A stretch of DNA of 64,000 nucleotides from contig NZ_CP109090.1 of NCBI RefSeq assembly GCF_035917575.1, forward strand, positions 4,092,001 through 4,156,000, in the 5' to 3' direction. The notes beneath the pieces are model-generated. The model had not been told where the DNA came from and ran no database searches. It saw nothing but the letters and a program-made list of their open reading frames with translations. Of the stretch, positions 34,291-44,200 are shown in pieces. How positions within the stretch are numbered: the stretch's first letter is position 1; each line of letters opens with the position of its first letter. This DNA comes from Streptomyces sp. NBC_01788 (GTDB lineage Bacteria > Actinomycetota > Actinomycetes > Streptomycetales > Streptomycetaceae). The translations under genes were made by a program, and so were the position numbers.

Positions 34291-36054
34291 ATGCATCGGT
34301 ACAGGTCCCACACCTGCGGCGAGCTCCGCGCCTCTGACGTCGGCACCGACGTCCGGCTGAGTGGCTGGCTGCACAATCGGCGAGACCTGGGCGGCATCCT
34401 CTTCATCGATCTGCGCGACCACTACGGCATCACGCAGCTCGTCGCCCGCCCGGGCACGCCCGCGTACGAGGCCCTGGACAAGCTCTCCAAGGAGTCCACG
34501 GTCCGCGTCGACGGCAGCGTTGTTTCACGTGGAACCGAGAACGTGAACCCGGACCTGCCGACCGGCGAGATCGAGGTCGAGGTGACCGAGGTCGAGCTGC
34601 TCGGCGCGGCTCAGCCCCTCCCCTTCACCATCAACACCGAGGACGGGGTCAACGAGGAGCGGCGCCTGGAGTACCGCTTCCTGGACCTGCGCCGCGAGCG
34701 CATGCACCGCAACATCCTGCTGCGCACGGCGGTCATCTCCGCCATCCGCCAGAAGATGTCGGCGATGGGCTTCAACGAGATGGCGACGCCGATCCTGTCC
34801 GCCACCTCCCCCGAGGGTGCGCGCGACTACGTGGTCCCCTCCCGGGTCCACGCGGGCCGGTTCTACGCCCTTCCGCAGGCACCCCAGCAGTTCAAGCAGC
34901 TGCTGATGATCTCGGGCTTCGACCGCTACTTCCAGATCGCGCCCTGCTTCCGTGACGAGGACGCCCGCGCGGACCGTTCGCCGGGCGAGTTCTACCAGCT
35001 CGACGTCGAGATGAGCTTCGTCGAGCAGGAGGACGTCTTCCAGCCCATCGAGAAGCTCATGACGGAGCTCTTCGAGGAGTTCGGCGGCGGCCGCCACGTC
35101 ACCTCGCCCTTCCCGCGGATCCCGTTCCGCGAGGCGATGCTGAAGTACGGCTCCGACAAGCCGGACCTGCGCGCCAAGCTGGAACTCGTCGACATCACCG
35201 ACGTCTTCGCGGGCTCGGAGTTCAAGGCGTTCGCGGGCAAGCACGTGCGCGCGCTGGCGGTGCCGGACACCGCCGGCCAGCCGCGCAAGTTCTTCGACCA
35301 GCTCGGCGAGTACGCGGTCGAGCAGGGCGCGAAGGGCCTGGCGTGGGTGCGGGTCGGCGAGGACGGCGCGCTGACCGGCCCGATCGCGAAGTTCCTCACC
35401 GAGGAGAACGTCGCGGAGCTGACCAAGCGGCTCTCCCTGGCCCCCGGCCACGCGGTGTTCTTCGGCGCGGGCGAGTTCGACGAGGTCTCGAAGATCATGG
35501 GTGCGGTGCGGGTGGAGACCGCCAGGCGCGCCGGCCAGTTCGAGGAGAACGTCTTCCGCTTCTGCTGGATCGTCGACTTCCCGATGTACGAGAAGGACGA
35601 GGAGACGGGCGGGATCGACTTCTCCCACAACCCGTTCTCGATGCCGCAGGGCGGTCTTGAGGCCCTGGAGACCCAGGACCCGCTGGACATCCTGGGCTGG
35701 CAGTACGACATCGTCTGCAATGGTGTCGAGCTGTCCTCCGGCGCCATCCGGAACCACGAGCCGGACATCATGCTCAAGGCCTTCGAGATCGCGGGCTACG
35801 ACCGTGAGACCGTCGAGGACAAGTTCGCGGGCATGCTCCGCGCGTTCCGCTTCGGCGCCCCGCCGCACGGCGGCATCGCGCCGGGCGTCGACCGCATCGT
35901 GATGCTCCTCGCGGACGAGCCCAACATCCGCGAGACCATCGCCTTCCCGCTCAACGGCAACGCCCAGGACCTGATGATGGGCGCCCCGACCGAGCTGGAC
36001 GAGTCGCGTCTGAGGGAACTCCACCTGTCGGTACGCAAGCCGCAGCCGAAGTAG
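34291..36054 (+). CDS. aspS: Aspartyl-tRNA synthetase
   Basis: Class II aminoacyl-tRNA synthetase (587 aa, normal bacterial length). Order: N-terminal OB-fold anticodon-binding domain ([23 protein letters not shown]), hinge, catalytic core with motif 2 ([22 protein letters not shown]), the bacterial GAD insertion (about 290-400), and motif 3 ([17 protein letters not shown]). ATG at 34291 is in a 190-bp gap divergent from the PP2C gene. An exact parS site lies in codons about 78-82. A strong terminator follows. Confidence 0.97.
   Translation: MHRYRSHTCGELRASDVGTDVRLSGWLHNRRDLGGILFIDLRDHYGITQLVARPGTPAYEALDKLSKESTVRVDGSVVSRGTENVNPDLPTGEIEVEVTEVELLGAAQPLPFTINTEDGVNEERRLEYRFLDLRRERMHRNILLRTAVISAIRQKMSAMGFNEMATPILSATSPEGARDYVVPSRVHAGRFYALPQAPQQFKQLLMISGFDRYFQIAPCFRDEDARADRSPGEFYQLDVEMSFVEQEDVFQPIEKLMTELFEEFGGGRHVTSPFPRIPFREAMLKYGSDKPDLRAKLELVDITDVFAGSEFKAFAGKHVRALAVPDTAGQPRKFFDQLGEYAVEQGAKGLAWVRVGEDGALTGPIAKFLTEENVAELTKRLSLAPGHAVFFGAGEFDEVSKIMGAVRVETARRAGQFEENVFRFCWIVDFPMYEKDEETGGIDFSHNPFSMPQGGLEALETQDPLDILGWQYDIVCNGVELSSGAIRNHEPDIMLKAFEIAGYDRETVEDKFAGMLRAFRFGAPPHGGIAPGVDRIVMLLADEPNIRETIAFPLNGNAQDLMMGAPTELDESRLRELHLSVRKPQPK
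34522..34535. promoter_or_regulatory. parS: parS site (ParB-binding centromere-like site)
   Basis: GTTTCACGTGGAAC, an exact match to the Streptomyces parS consensus, lies within the aspS coding sequence. In Streptomyces most parS sites cluster around oriC. The embedded position constrains the codons chosen there. Confidence 0.85.
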
Positions 36055-36073
36055 TACGGCACAGGCGGGCGGG

Positions 36074-36107
36074 GAAGGCTCGAAACCGGCGTCGGTTTCG
36101 AGCCTTC
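36074..36107 (+). terminator. Perfect 15-bp stem terminator after aspS
   Basis: GAAGGCTCGAAACCG pairs with CGGTTTCGAGCCTTC around GCGT, 20 bases after the stop, followed by TCGTT. Confidence 0.88.
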
Positions 36108-36178
36108 TCGTTCGTACATGGCGGGCAGGTGCTGTTTTCTCATCCGGCTGACAGGAATCCTGCCTAGTTTCGCGGGCC

Positions 36179-37114
36179 ATGACGGACAACAAGGCACCCT
36201 CATCCCATTCGGACCTGACGCGCCGCAAGGTGCTGCTGGCGGGCGGTGCGGCGGTGACCGCGGTGGGCTTGGCCGGCTCGTCGGCGCTGAACGCCGCAGC
36301 GGGCGAGGCGGCTGCGGCCACCAGGGCCACCACGGTCGAGAGCTGCTACATGCTCACCTCGGAGCTGGTCGAGGGCCCCTACTACATCGACGCCGACAAG
36401 CTCCGACGGGACGTCACCGAGGACCAGGACGGCATCCCGCTGACCCTCACGCTCAAGGTGATCGACGCCGAGAGCTGCAGGCCCCTGCGTAACGCGGCCG
36501 TCGACATCTGGCACTGCAACGCGGTGGGCGTCTACTCGGGTTACGGGGACAGCGGCAACGGCGGCGGGGGCCCGGCTCCTACGGGCCCCCCGCCTTCGGG
36601 CATGCCCACCGGTGAACCGCCGACCGACGGTCCTGGCCAGGGCGGCGGTCATCAGGAGCCGACGGACGACGAGCGCTTCCTGCGCGGCACCTGGCACACG
36701 GACCGGAACGGCCAGGTCGCCTTCCGCACGGTCTTCCCCGGTTGGTACCAGGGCCGTTGCGTGCACATCCACGTCAAGGTCCATGTGGACGGCAAGTGGA
36801 CGGACTCCGGCTACGAGGGGGGCCGCACCTGCCACACCGGTCAGTTGTTCTTCGACGAGGACTCGGTGTCGCTCACGGAGTCGGTGGAGCCGTACTCCAC
36901 CAATACCGTGACCCGTACGACCCTCGACGAGGACGGCATCTACCCGGGCAACGGCCATGAGAGCGGCCTGCTCCACCTCCGCTACGACACGAAGCACATC
37001 GCCCGCGGCGTCCGCGCCCAACTGACCCTGGGCGTGGACCCGAGCGCGACCAACGACGGCCAGGACGGCCCACGCCCGACCGCGTCGCAGCCACCGTCGG
37101 CCGCGGCGAGCTGA
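36179..37114 (+). CDS. Tat-exported intradiol ring-cleavage dioxygenase
   Basis: A 311-aa extracytoplasmic protein. The N-terminus has a twin-arginine signal (LTRRKVLLAGG, then hydrophobic VTAVGLAGSSALNAAAG). The catalytic domain is of the protocatechuate/catechol intradiol type: first Tyr ligand in EGPYYID, WHCNAVGVYSGY segment, then the second Tyr and two His ligands in FPGWYQGRCVHIHVKV. A Gly/Pro-rich insertion of about 30 residues interrupts the middle and the C-terminus is Pro/Ser/Ala-rich. Secreted members in Streptomyces open catechol-type rings, for example from lignin breakdown; the substrate here is not known. It has its own transcription unit between terminators. Confidence 0.87.
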   Translation: MTDNKAPSSHSDLTRRKVLLAGGAAVTAVGLAGSSALNAAAGEAAAATRATTVESCYMLTSELVEGPYYIDADKLRRDVTEDQDGIPLTLTLKVIDAESCRPLRNAAVDIWHCNAVGVYSGYGDSGNGGGGPAPTGPPPSGMPTGEPPTDGPGQGGGHQEPTDDERFLRGTWHTDRNGQVAFRTVFPGWYQGRCVHIHVKVHVDGKWTDSGYEGGRTCHTGQLFFDEDSVSLTESVEPYSTNTVTRTTLDEDGIYPGNGHESGLLHLRYDTKHIARGVRAQLTLGVDPSATNDGQDGPRPTASQPPSAAAS

Positions 37115-37222
37115 CGGCCGGCCCTCACCGCAGGTGCGCGGCGGTGGCTCGGCTTTCGCCGTCCACCGCCCTGCATCCAGACGTCCGCGTACCGGGTCGG
37201 CCTCTCCGCCAAGGGCCGGGGG

Positions 37223-38107
37223 CTACTTGTCGGTGAAGACGTCTTCGGCTGTCGGGGCTGTGACGGCGCGCCGGTGCCAGTCGCGCAGGACTTCTGGGTC
37301 GCCACAGCCGGTGATGCGTTCCCGGATCGCCTCTGGGATCTCGATGCCGCGCACCTCCAGGACATCCAGGACGTCCTCGGCTCGGCCCTCGGCTCGGCCC
37401 TCGGCTCGGCCCTCCTCGCGGATTTCCTCGGAGAGGGGTGACTTGTAAAAGGAGAGGTCCACGGCCACCAGTTTCCTCCACAGTTGTGCGGCTGGGTGCT
37501 TGCCCAGGCCTTGTGCGATGAATTCGATGATCGGGTTGGCGATGCTCTGCGGTGTGTCCCGCAGAACGGTCGTCATTGACTTGAGTATGGCCCCGGCACC
37601 CGGATGCGTGGCGTGGGTGATCGCGGACAGCGTGGCGAGGGCGAGATCCTTGCGGACTTCGGCCGGGTCGGTGATCACCGGCATGTTGTGCGGTCCCGCG
37701 ACCAGCGGCCGCAGGGTCAGCAGGGGCCACTGGCGAGGACCGAAGGTGACCTCACGCGCGGCCCATTCCGCGGTGGCGTGGTCCTGGCAGACGACCAGCA
37801 GCATCGGCTGCAGCCGGTACTTCGTGAGCAGGTACGAGGCGTAGTACGCCCAGCTGGCGGGCTTGTCCGGGTCCTTCCTGCCCTGGGCCTCGACCGCGAG
37901 GAGCAGCGGCTCGTCGTCCTCCGCCTCCAGCCGCAGGAGGGTGTCCACGCGGCGTTCGACGGGGCTGGTCTCGGTGAGGTCGTTGGGCAGGACGGTGACC
38001 GAGGTGGGTGGGGGGAAGTCGATGCCGAGTACCTCGGACACCCCCGAGAAGAGGCTCGGATATTCCTGGAAGATGCGGTGCATCGCCTCGTGGGGCGAGC
38101 TGACCAT
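37223..38107 (-). CDS. Rpn/PD-(D/E)XK-type nuclease-like protein
   Basis: A 294-aa protein with the RpnA/transposase_31-like pattern: MHRIFQEYPSLFSGV at the start, then DTLLRLEAEDDEPLLLAVEAQGRKDPDK, in which Asp and the Glu-x-Gln of the EAQGRKD segment stand for the PD-(D/E)XK core, and WAYYASYLLTKYRLQPMLLVVCQD. The C-terminus contains tandem GRAE tetrapeptides followed by a helical tail. Such proteins are widespread in Streptomyces and E. coli RpnA promotes recA-independent recombination; here the activity is inferred only. ATG at 38107 fits the conserved start. Confidence 0.68.
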   Translation of the reverse strand: MVSSPHEAMHRIFQEYPSLFSGVSEVLGIDFPPPTSVTVLPNDLTETSPVERRVDTLLRLEAEDDEPLLLAVEAQGRKDPDKPASWAYYASYLLTKYRLQPMLLVVCQDHATAEWAAREVTFGPRQWPLLTLRPLVAGPHNMPVITDPAEVRKDLALATLSAITHATHPGAGAILKSMTTVLRDTPQSIANPIIEFIAQGLGKHPAAQLWRKLVAVDLSFYKSPLSEEIREEGRAEGRAEGRAEDVLDVLEVRGIEIPEAIRERITGCGDPEVLRDWHRRAVTAPTAEDVFTDK

Positions 38108-38298
38108 ACGGATTCCTGTGAGAGTGAGGTGGTAAGGAACGGAAAGGGCATTGCCTCTGGCACATGTCAATACGTGTTCTGCGGGGGAGCATATGAGCGC
38201 AACTCGGTCCGGCAGGAGCGCAGTTGGTGATGTTCACCTGGAGGGGTGAAGGCGCCTGCGAGCCGATCTCCAGCGGGCGCCGGGTCCTGGCCGACTCG

Positions 38299-39216
38299 TC
38301 AGGCGGCCGTGGGAGTCGGTTGCCGGAGCTCGCGGCAGTCCCGGCAGTTGCGCGGGTCCGGGCCTCGGTAGCCGCGGTCGCAGGTGTCGCAGTTGCGGAG
38401 TGGGTGCCTGACGGGCGGGGTTTGCTCGGGAGCGCGGAACGGCGGCAGGGGTGGGAACTGGGCGGTGAGGCGGTGGGCCAGGAGGGCGGCCGGGCGGCGC
38501 AGGGGCTCCGGCGGCAGGCCGCTGGTCAGGGCGTGGCGTAGGGCGGTCGGGGTGAGGTCCCGTTCCAGCCAGGCGGCGACACCGGGTGCGAGGTGTTCGG
38601 CGTCGGTGGCGGAGAGGAGCAGGCGGGGGTCCGTGCGGCGCAGGCCGGCGAGGACTTCGGTGGCCGCCTGGAGCAGGGCGGGGGAGCTGTACGCGGGCTT
38701 CGGTACGGCGGGGAGGGCTGCGCGACGTGCGGGTTTCTGCTGCGGGGCGGTGGCCGCGCGGCGGGCAGGGGGCCTCGGCGGTGCCGCTTCGGACGCGTCG
38801 CGGTCGTGTCGGTGGCCCGGCTGGTTGCAGGAGACGGTGCGGGTGACGATGCGGCCGGTCTCGGTCCGTTCGCGGGTGCGGCGCAGGTAGCCGTGGGTCT
38901 CCAGCTCGCGCAGGGCGGCGGCGATCCGGGTCGGCCCCTCGGGGAAGCGGGCGGTAAGGGTCTTGATGTCGACGGGGGCGCCGGTGGGGAGAGACTGGAT
39001 GTGCACCGCCAGCCCGATGGCGAGTCCCGACAACTCGGGGTGTTGGGCGAGGTGGTTGCCGATCACCGTGAAGCGGGTGGTGTGGCGGGTGTTGTCGTGG
39101 GTGACGCCGTAGCCGCGCGGGCGGTTACGTGTGCGTGGATTCGCCCGGGAGTGGGGTTCGTCGACGGCAACGGCTGACTGGGCGTGCGGGGGCACGCTAG
39201 GGTCGTGGGTACCCAT
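38299..39216 (-). CDS. Helix-turn-helix protein with C-terminal zinc ribbon
   Basis: A 305-aa protein. Residues about 45-115 form a winged helix-turn-helix (FTVIGNHLAQHPELSGLAIGLAVHIQSLP, FPEGPTRIAAALRELETHGYLRRTRE). A Pro/Ala/Arg-rich linker follows, then a helical domain (LLQAATEVLAGLRRTDPRLLLS...DLTPTALRHALTSGLP). The C-terminus has CDTCDRGYRGPDPRNCRDC, a zinc-ribbon-like four-Cys cluster. The family is common in Streptomyces next to XRE/DUF397 genes; no function has been assigned. ATG at 39216 follows GAGGAAGAG; longer frames upstream have no similarity. Confidence 0.72.
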   Translation of the reverse strand: MGTHDPSVPPHAQSAVAVDEPHSRANPRTRNRPRGYGVTHDNTRHTTRFTVIGNHLAQHPELSGLAIGLAVHIQSLPTGAPVDIKTLTARFPEGPTRIAAALRELETHGYLRRTRERTETGRIVTRTVSCNQPGHRHDRDASEAAPPRPPARRAATAPQQKPARRAALPAVPKPAYSSPALLQAATEVLAGLRRTDPRLLLSATDAEHLAPGVAAWLERDLTPTALRHALTSGLPPEPLRRPAALLAHRLTAQFPPLPPFRAPEQTPPVRHPLRNCDTCDRGYRGPDPRNCRDCRELRQPTPTAA

Positions 39217-39356
39217 CAGGAAGCTCTTCTCTTCCTCGGTGGTCAGGCCCTCGATCGGGATCGCTAGTCCCGGCCGGGGGCCGATGCATGTGTGGGGTTG
39301 TGTGCGCTGAGCGTAGGGCAGTTGGGGGACGCGAAATCCAGCTGAGCCGGGGATGT

Positions 39357-39905
39357 TCACCCGCCCGAGTGACGGTGCGCGACGGGCGGGAGGGGTGGGG
39401 CTTGGTGTGGTTCTTTCTCCCACGAGTTCTTGGAAAAGAGACCGCCTTCGGCACCGGAACCCGTGGGGGTGGGTGCCGGTGGTGAGCAGCGCAGTTCGGC
39501 CCACACCCGCTTGCGCGGGAACCGGTCTTCGCTCACGCCCCAGCGGTCCGCGAGCGCGGCCACGATGAGCAGGCCACGGCCCGACTCGGCGTCCTCGGCG
39601 AGCTGTTGGGGTGCCGGGAGACGGTCACCGCGCGTGTCGGCGACCTCGATACGGAGCGTGTCGCCGATCACGTAGAGCGTCAGCCGGAAGTCCCGCCCGG
39701 GGACGCGGCCATGCGTGATGGCGTTGGCCGCCAGTTCGGCCACGAGGTGGTTCGCGGGCTCCGTGGGCAGCCCCCAGCGGCGCAGCTGCGCCTCGGCGAG
39801 CAGGCGTGCGAGACGGGCGCCTCGCCGTGTGGACGACAGAAGCACGCTGAAGTTGGGGAACTGGACGCCCTGTTCGGCCGTGAGGTCGGCGATTTCCTGA
39901 TTCAC
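39357..39905 (-). CDS. Anti-sigma-factor-like ATP-binding protein (HATPase_c)
   Basis: A 182-aa single-domain GHKL ATPase of the RsbW/SpoIIAB type. N-box AELAANAITHG, G1-like VADTRGDRLP and G2-like SGRGLLIVAALADRWGV are visible. The last about 45 residues are Pro/Gly-rich and unrelated to the fold. GTG at 39905. It is divergent from, and 155 bp away from, the XRE-DUF5753 / DUF397 pair. This trio is a recurring Streptomyces arrangement, with the HATPase proposed to be a partner of the regulator. Confidence 0.83.
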   Translation of the reverse strand: MNQEIADLTAEQGVQFPNFSVLLSSTRRGARLARLLAEAQLRRWGLPTEPANHLVAELAANAITHGRVPGRDFRLTLYVIGDTLRIEVADTRGDRLPAPQQLAEDAESGRGLLIVAALADRWGVSEDRFPRKRVWAELRCSPPAPTPTGSGAEGGLFSKNSWEKEPHQAPPLPPVAHRHSGG

Positions 39906-40060
39906 GTCACTCAGAGTGGCCGAGTACGCCTACCGTGAGGAGTGACTGAGTGGTTGCGTATGGTGACTGTCGGCTGCTTGTCCGGTGCTGTCCGGGCCGT
40001 CGGCACCGTTCGTAGGGGTAGGGCGTCGCGGTACGGCGCGGGACTACGGAGAGGTGCGGC

Positions 40061-40936
40061 ATGTCGGTGGACGGCGAGGCGGTACGGCTCGGGGAAGAGG
40101 TGGACGAGCCGGGGTGGGAGGTGGACCCGGACGACGAGTGGGGAGTCGCCGTCATCACCACCGTGGGGCGTCAGTTGCGGCTGCGGCGGGAGGCGAAGGG
40201 CCTGCGGGCCGCCGAGTTCGCGGAGGCGGTCGGCTACGGGGAGGACCTTGTCTACAAGGTCGAGGGCGGGAAGCGGATTCCCCGACCGGAGTACCTGGAC
40301 AAGGCCGACGAGGTGTTGGACGCGGGCGGACTCATCGCGGCGTCCTGGGAGGACGTGAAGAAGGTCCGGTACCCGAAGAGGGTTCGGGAGCTGGGGAAGT
40401 TGGAGGCCAAGGCGGTCGAGATCGGTGTGTACGAGTGCAACAGCGTCCATGGGCTGCTGCAGACACCGGAGCACGCCCGAGCCCTGATGGAGGCGGCACA
40501 ACCGCCTTACTCCGTGGACGATGTGGAGCGCATGGTGGCCGCGCGGCTGTCCCGGCAGTGCGTCTTCGAACGCGTCCCGGCCCCGTCGCTCCACTTCGTG
40601 ATGGAAGAGGCACCTCTGCGCCGACAGGTCGGGGGCACAATGGTGTGGCAGCGCCAGCTCGAACGTCTGTTGGAGGTGGGGCGGTTGAACAACGTCACGC
40701 TTCAGGTCATGCCGACGAACACGGATGCTCATCCAGGAGTGGACGGCAGGATCGAGTTGCTGAAGTTCCCGGACGGTACGGCAGTGGGACGCTCCGACGG
40801 GGCGTTCAACGGGCGGACGATTGCCGATCCGAAGCAGCTGCGCATCCTTGAGCTGCGGTATGGCACGATCCGGGCGCAGGCGCTCCCCCCGAGGGAGTCG
40901 CTGGCCTTCATCGAGAAACTGCTGGGAGAAACATGA
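40061..40936 (+). CDS. XRE-family regulator with DUF5753 (Scr1-type)
   Basis: A 291-aa protein. An acidic N-terminal extension (about 30 residues) precedes an HTH_31-type helix-turn-helix (VGRQLRLRREAKGLRAAEFAEAVGYGED...YKVEGGKR), then a DUF5753 domain with the usual signposts YECNSVHGLLQTPEHARAL, WQRQLERLLEVGRLNNVTLQVMP and LRYGTIRAQALPPRESLAFI. The downstream DUF397 gene overlaps its stop by four bases (ATGA). In S. coelicolor, Scr1/Scr2-type pairs act as developmental or antibiotic regulators, with the DUF397 protein antagonising the XRE partner. Confidence 0.88.
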   Translation: MSVDGEAVRLGEEVDEPGWEVDPDDEWGVAVITTVGRQLRLRREAKGLRAAEFAEAVGYGEDLVYKVEGGKRIPRPEYLDKADEVLDAGGLIAASWEDVKKVRYPKRVRELGKLEAKAVEIGVYECNSVHGLLQTPEHARALMEAAQPPYSVDDVERMVAARLSRQCVFERVPAPSLHFVMEEAPLRRQVGGTMVWQRQLERLLEVGRLNNVTLQVMPTNTDAHPGVDGRIELLKFPDGTAVGRSDGAFNGRTIADPKQLRILELRYGTIRAQALPPRESLAFIEKLLGET

Positions 40937-41142
40937 TCCGTAAGGCCTCCGCCAGGGACGCCTCCGAACTGGCATGGTTCAAGAGCAGCTACAGCAGCGG
41001 CACGGATGGCAATTCCTGCGTTGAGCTCGCCGTCACCCCCGGCACCGTCCATGTCCGCGATTCCAAGAACACCGAAGGCCCTCAGCTCGCGCTCACGCCC
41101 GGCGCCTGGGCGGACTTCGTGACCTACGCCTCGGAACGCTGA
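40933..41142 (+). CDS. DUF397 protein (Scr2-type partner)
   Basis: A 69-aa protein with the DUF397 signature: LAWFKSSYSSGTDGNSCVELA, then VHVRDSKN and LTPGAWADFVTYA. DUF397 proteins bind and restrain the adjacent XRE-DUF5753 regulator. ATG at 40933 overlaps the regulator's stop, consistent with coupled translation. Confidence 0.9.
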   Translation: MIRKASARDASELAWFKSSYSSGTDGNSCVELAVTPGTVHVRDSKNTEGPQLALTPGAWADFVTYASER

Positions 41143-41164
41143 CCCGACGACGGCACGCGCATGG

Positions 41165-41201
41165 AAGCGGCTCGGGACCGGTGTCCGGTTCCGAGCCGCT
41201 T
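41165..41201. terminator. 17-bp stem terminator between convergent genes
   Basis: AAGCGGCTCGGGACCGG pairs with CCGGTTCCGAGCCGCTT (one G-T) around TGT. T-rich sequence follows on the + strand, and it stands between the DUF397 gene and the convergent FG-GAP gene. Confidence 0.85.
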
Positions 41202-41216
41202 TCCTTCTGACGGAAC

Positions 41217-44200
41217 TCAGTACAGGGCCTTGTACCCGCCCCAGCCGGTGCCGAGCTGCGTCCGTGCGCCGAAGCCGCCCTTGCCGTTGCCGTAGAGGCG
41301 GAACAGCTTGCCGGAGGTGTCCCGGCAGATCAGGTCGCCGATGCCGTCGCGGTTGAGGTCGCCCACGCCGACGACGGCGTTGTACGAGGCTCCCCACTTG
41401 GCGGCGGTCTTGACGCGGGCCTTGAAGGTGCCGGTGCGCTTGCCGTCGTAGCGGTAGAGGTTGTTCGACTTGTCCTGGGCGATCAGGTCGCCGATGCCGT
41501 CACCGGTGATGTCGCCGACGGCGACGATCTTCTTGTACTTCTTCCAGTTGCTCGCGATCTTCACGCGGGCGGAGAGCTTCCCCGCGCTGGTGCCCTTGAA
41601 GAGGTACATGTCCCCGGTGGACGCCTGGCGGGCGATCAGGTCCGGGCGGCCGTCCCCGGTGATGTCACCGGTCGAGACCATGACGTCGTACTGGTTCCAG
41701 CCGCTCTTGCCGAGCGTGGTGTACGGCGTCGATGCCTTCAGCGCGGCCCCGCACTTCGGCTTGTACAGCCGCAGCGAGCCGTTGCTCGGCCGCACGACGA
41801 GATCGTTGCAGCGGTCGCCGCTCAGGTCGCCGAACGGCACGACCGTGGTCCCCTTCGGCCAGCCGGTGCCGCTTATCTTGGACGAGAGGGTGCCCTTGCC
41901 CGTGCCCCGGTGGATGGTCAGGGAGCCCGTGGAGTTCATGGTGAGCAGGTCGCCGACGCCGTCGACGCCGTCCGGAGAGCCGTAGTCGTGGCGTACGGGC
42001 GAGCCCCCGGTCAGCGAGCCGGTGCCGCTGCCGACGGTCACGGCCGTGGAGGTGCCGAGGCCGGTCGCCTTGAGGGTCCACTTGTACTGCCCGTTGGGGA
42101 AGCGGACGCCGCCCGCCGTCTTGCCGTTCCACTTCGCCGCCACCTGAGCGGTGGCCGCGCCGCCGGTGAAGGTGCGGGTGGCCTTGCCGGCCTCGCCGCT
42201 CTCCGCCGAGGTGAACGTCAGCGACCAGGAGGTGACAGGGCGGGACAGCAGCCAGGTGCCGGTCCAGGGCGTCGAGGTGGTCAGGTCGGTCCAGGTGCCG
42301 GCGTCCGTCTCGAACGCGGTCGGGGCCGACGGGGTGAAGCCGGTCGTGGCGACGCGGGTGCGCTCATGGAGGTCGAACCAGGCGACCAGGCCCGTGTACT
42401 CGTCCACGGCCCAGCGGTGGCGGCGGTCGGCGGCCAGGCCGGTGTCCGGCACATCGGAGGCCAGTACGCGGGTGGCGCCGGTGGCCGCGTCGGTCAGGAC
42501 GAGGGTGTCGGCCCCGTGGTCGTGGCGGACCGTGAAGCCGTCGCCGAGCAGTACGTCACCCGGGAGGACGGCGCGGGAGGTGCCGGCCTTGGTGTCGTAC
42601 ACGCCCGCCGAGGCGGTGCCGCAGGCCCAGTACAGCCAGCGGCCCGCCGCCTGCAGCTCGCTCGGGACGCAGCCCGCGCCCGGGACGGTGACCGTGCTGA
42701 GGGTCTTCTTCTGCGTCAGGCTGTAGGAGGTGACCCGGCCGGCGGTGGTGGTGGCGCTCCACAGCACGGGGCCGTTGAGGGCGGCCGTCTGGACCGGGCG
42801 CTTCAGCAACTGACCGTATCCGAACCGGCCGACGTACTGGGCCGGGGCGGCACCGCCGGAGTTGTAGACCGCGTAGTCGTCGGAGACGTCGACGATCCTG
42901 CCGCCCGTGGTCTTGAACCACAGGGGGTGGTAGCCGATCGAGACCAGCTGGTCCGAGTCTGCCGGCGCGGGGCCGCTCCAGGACTCCTCCAGGAACACGT
43001 CCCGGGGTGAGGTGACCGTGTTGCCCCACAGCGCCGGGCACGGGGTGTCCGGGGAGGGGCACTCCCGGAGGAACTTGAAGCTGTCGGTGGCAGCGGACGC
43101 GGTGAGCGCCGTACCGCCGTTGGTCGTCAGGGTCCGTACGGAGGTGGCGCTGAAGCCGCTGGTGTCCTTGGGGTTGCGCTCCGCGACCCGCAGGCTGCCA
43201 CGGCTGAGGGCGAGGCCCGTCTTGGCGTTCTCCACTGCGGGAACCTTGTACAGCTTCGTCAGCTCCGGCGTGCCGTCCGCGTTCAGGCTCACACGCTGCA
43301 CCCACCAGTCGGTGGCGCTCCCGCCGCCGGTGACGAGAGCCGTGTCGCCCGGGCCGCGGACCGCGACGGCGGATCTGCCGGCTTTGTCCAGCAGGGTGCG
43401 GGACGAGCCGTCGGCGAGAGAGAGGGCCGTCAGACTGGTGGTGCTGATGCCGGACGTCTGCGGAGGCAGCAGCAGCCAGTCACCGGTCAGGATCGGCTTG
43501 GGACCGTAGTAGTGACCCGGCAGCTCGACGAACTCCTCCTCGCCGCCCGGCTCGCTGCGCGGCTTGAAGTGCAGACCGCCGTCGCCGTACCAGCCGATCC
43601 GGCCCTCGCTCATGACGGACGGCTGTGTGGGGGAGACGCGGCTGAACGCCTGGGTGACGGCGGCCGACTCGATGTCGATGTAGTACAGGCTGGTGCCCGA
43701 CCTGACCAGCACCCCGGCCGCGTCGGCGGCCATGACGTAGCCGCTGTTGACGGTCACCGCTGCCGGCGTGAAGGGGCGTTCACGGCGCTCGCCGTCCACG
43801 GTGTCGATGAGGGTGTGGCTGGTGACGACGGTGTTTCCGGCCAGCGCCCGGTAGGGGTACCGGGACGTCACGGTCGACGTCTTGCGTGTGGCCGGATCCC
43901 ACAGGGTGACGGTGGTGTCGGACTTGGTCGTCGGCAGGGCGACGAGGTCGCCGTCCGAGCCGTACCAGGCCTCGTAGCACGTCGAGCCCAGGACACTGCA
44001 CGGCCCCGTCGGCTCGAAGAGGCCGTCCGGGGTCCGCACTCGGACGGTGGTGCCGTCGGCGTAGCTCGTCCACAGCAGCCCGGCAATCCCGGACTGCCCG
44101 TGCAGGAAGCCGCCGGCACCGGCCGCGAACGGCTGGTCGAAGCGCGGCTGGGCCGTGGCCGAGGTCGGGGCGGTGAACGTGATCTCGGTGGTGCCGGCCG

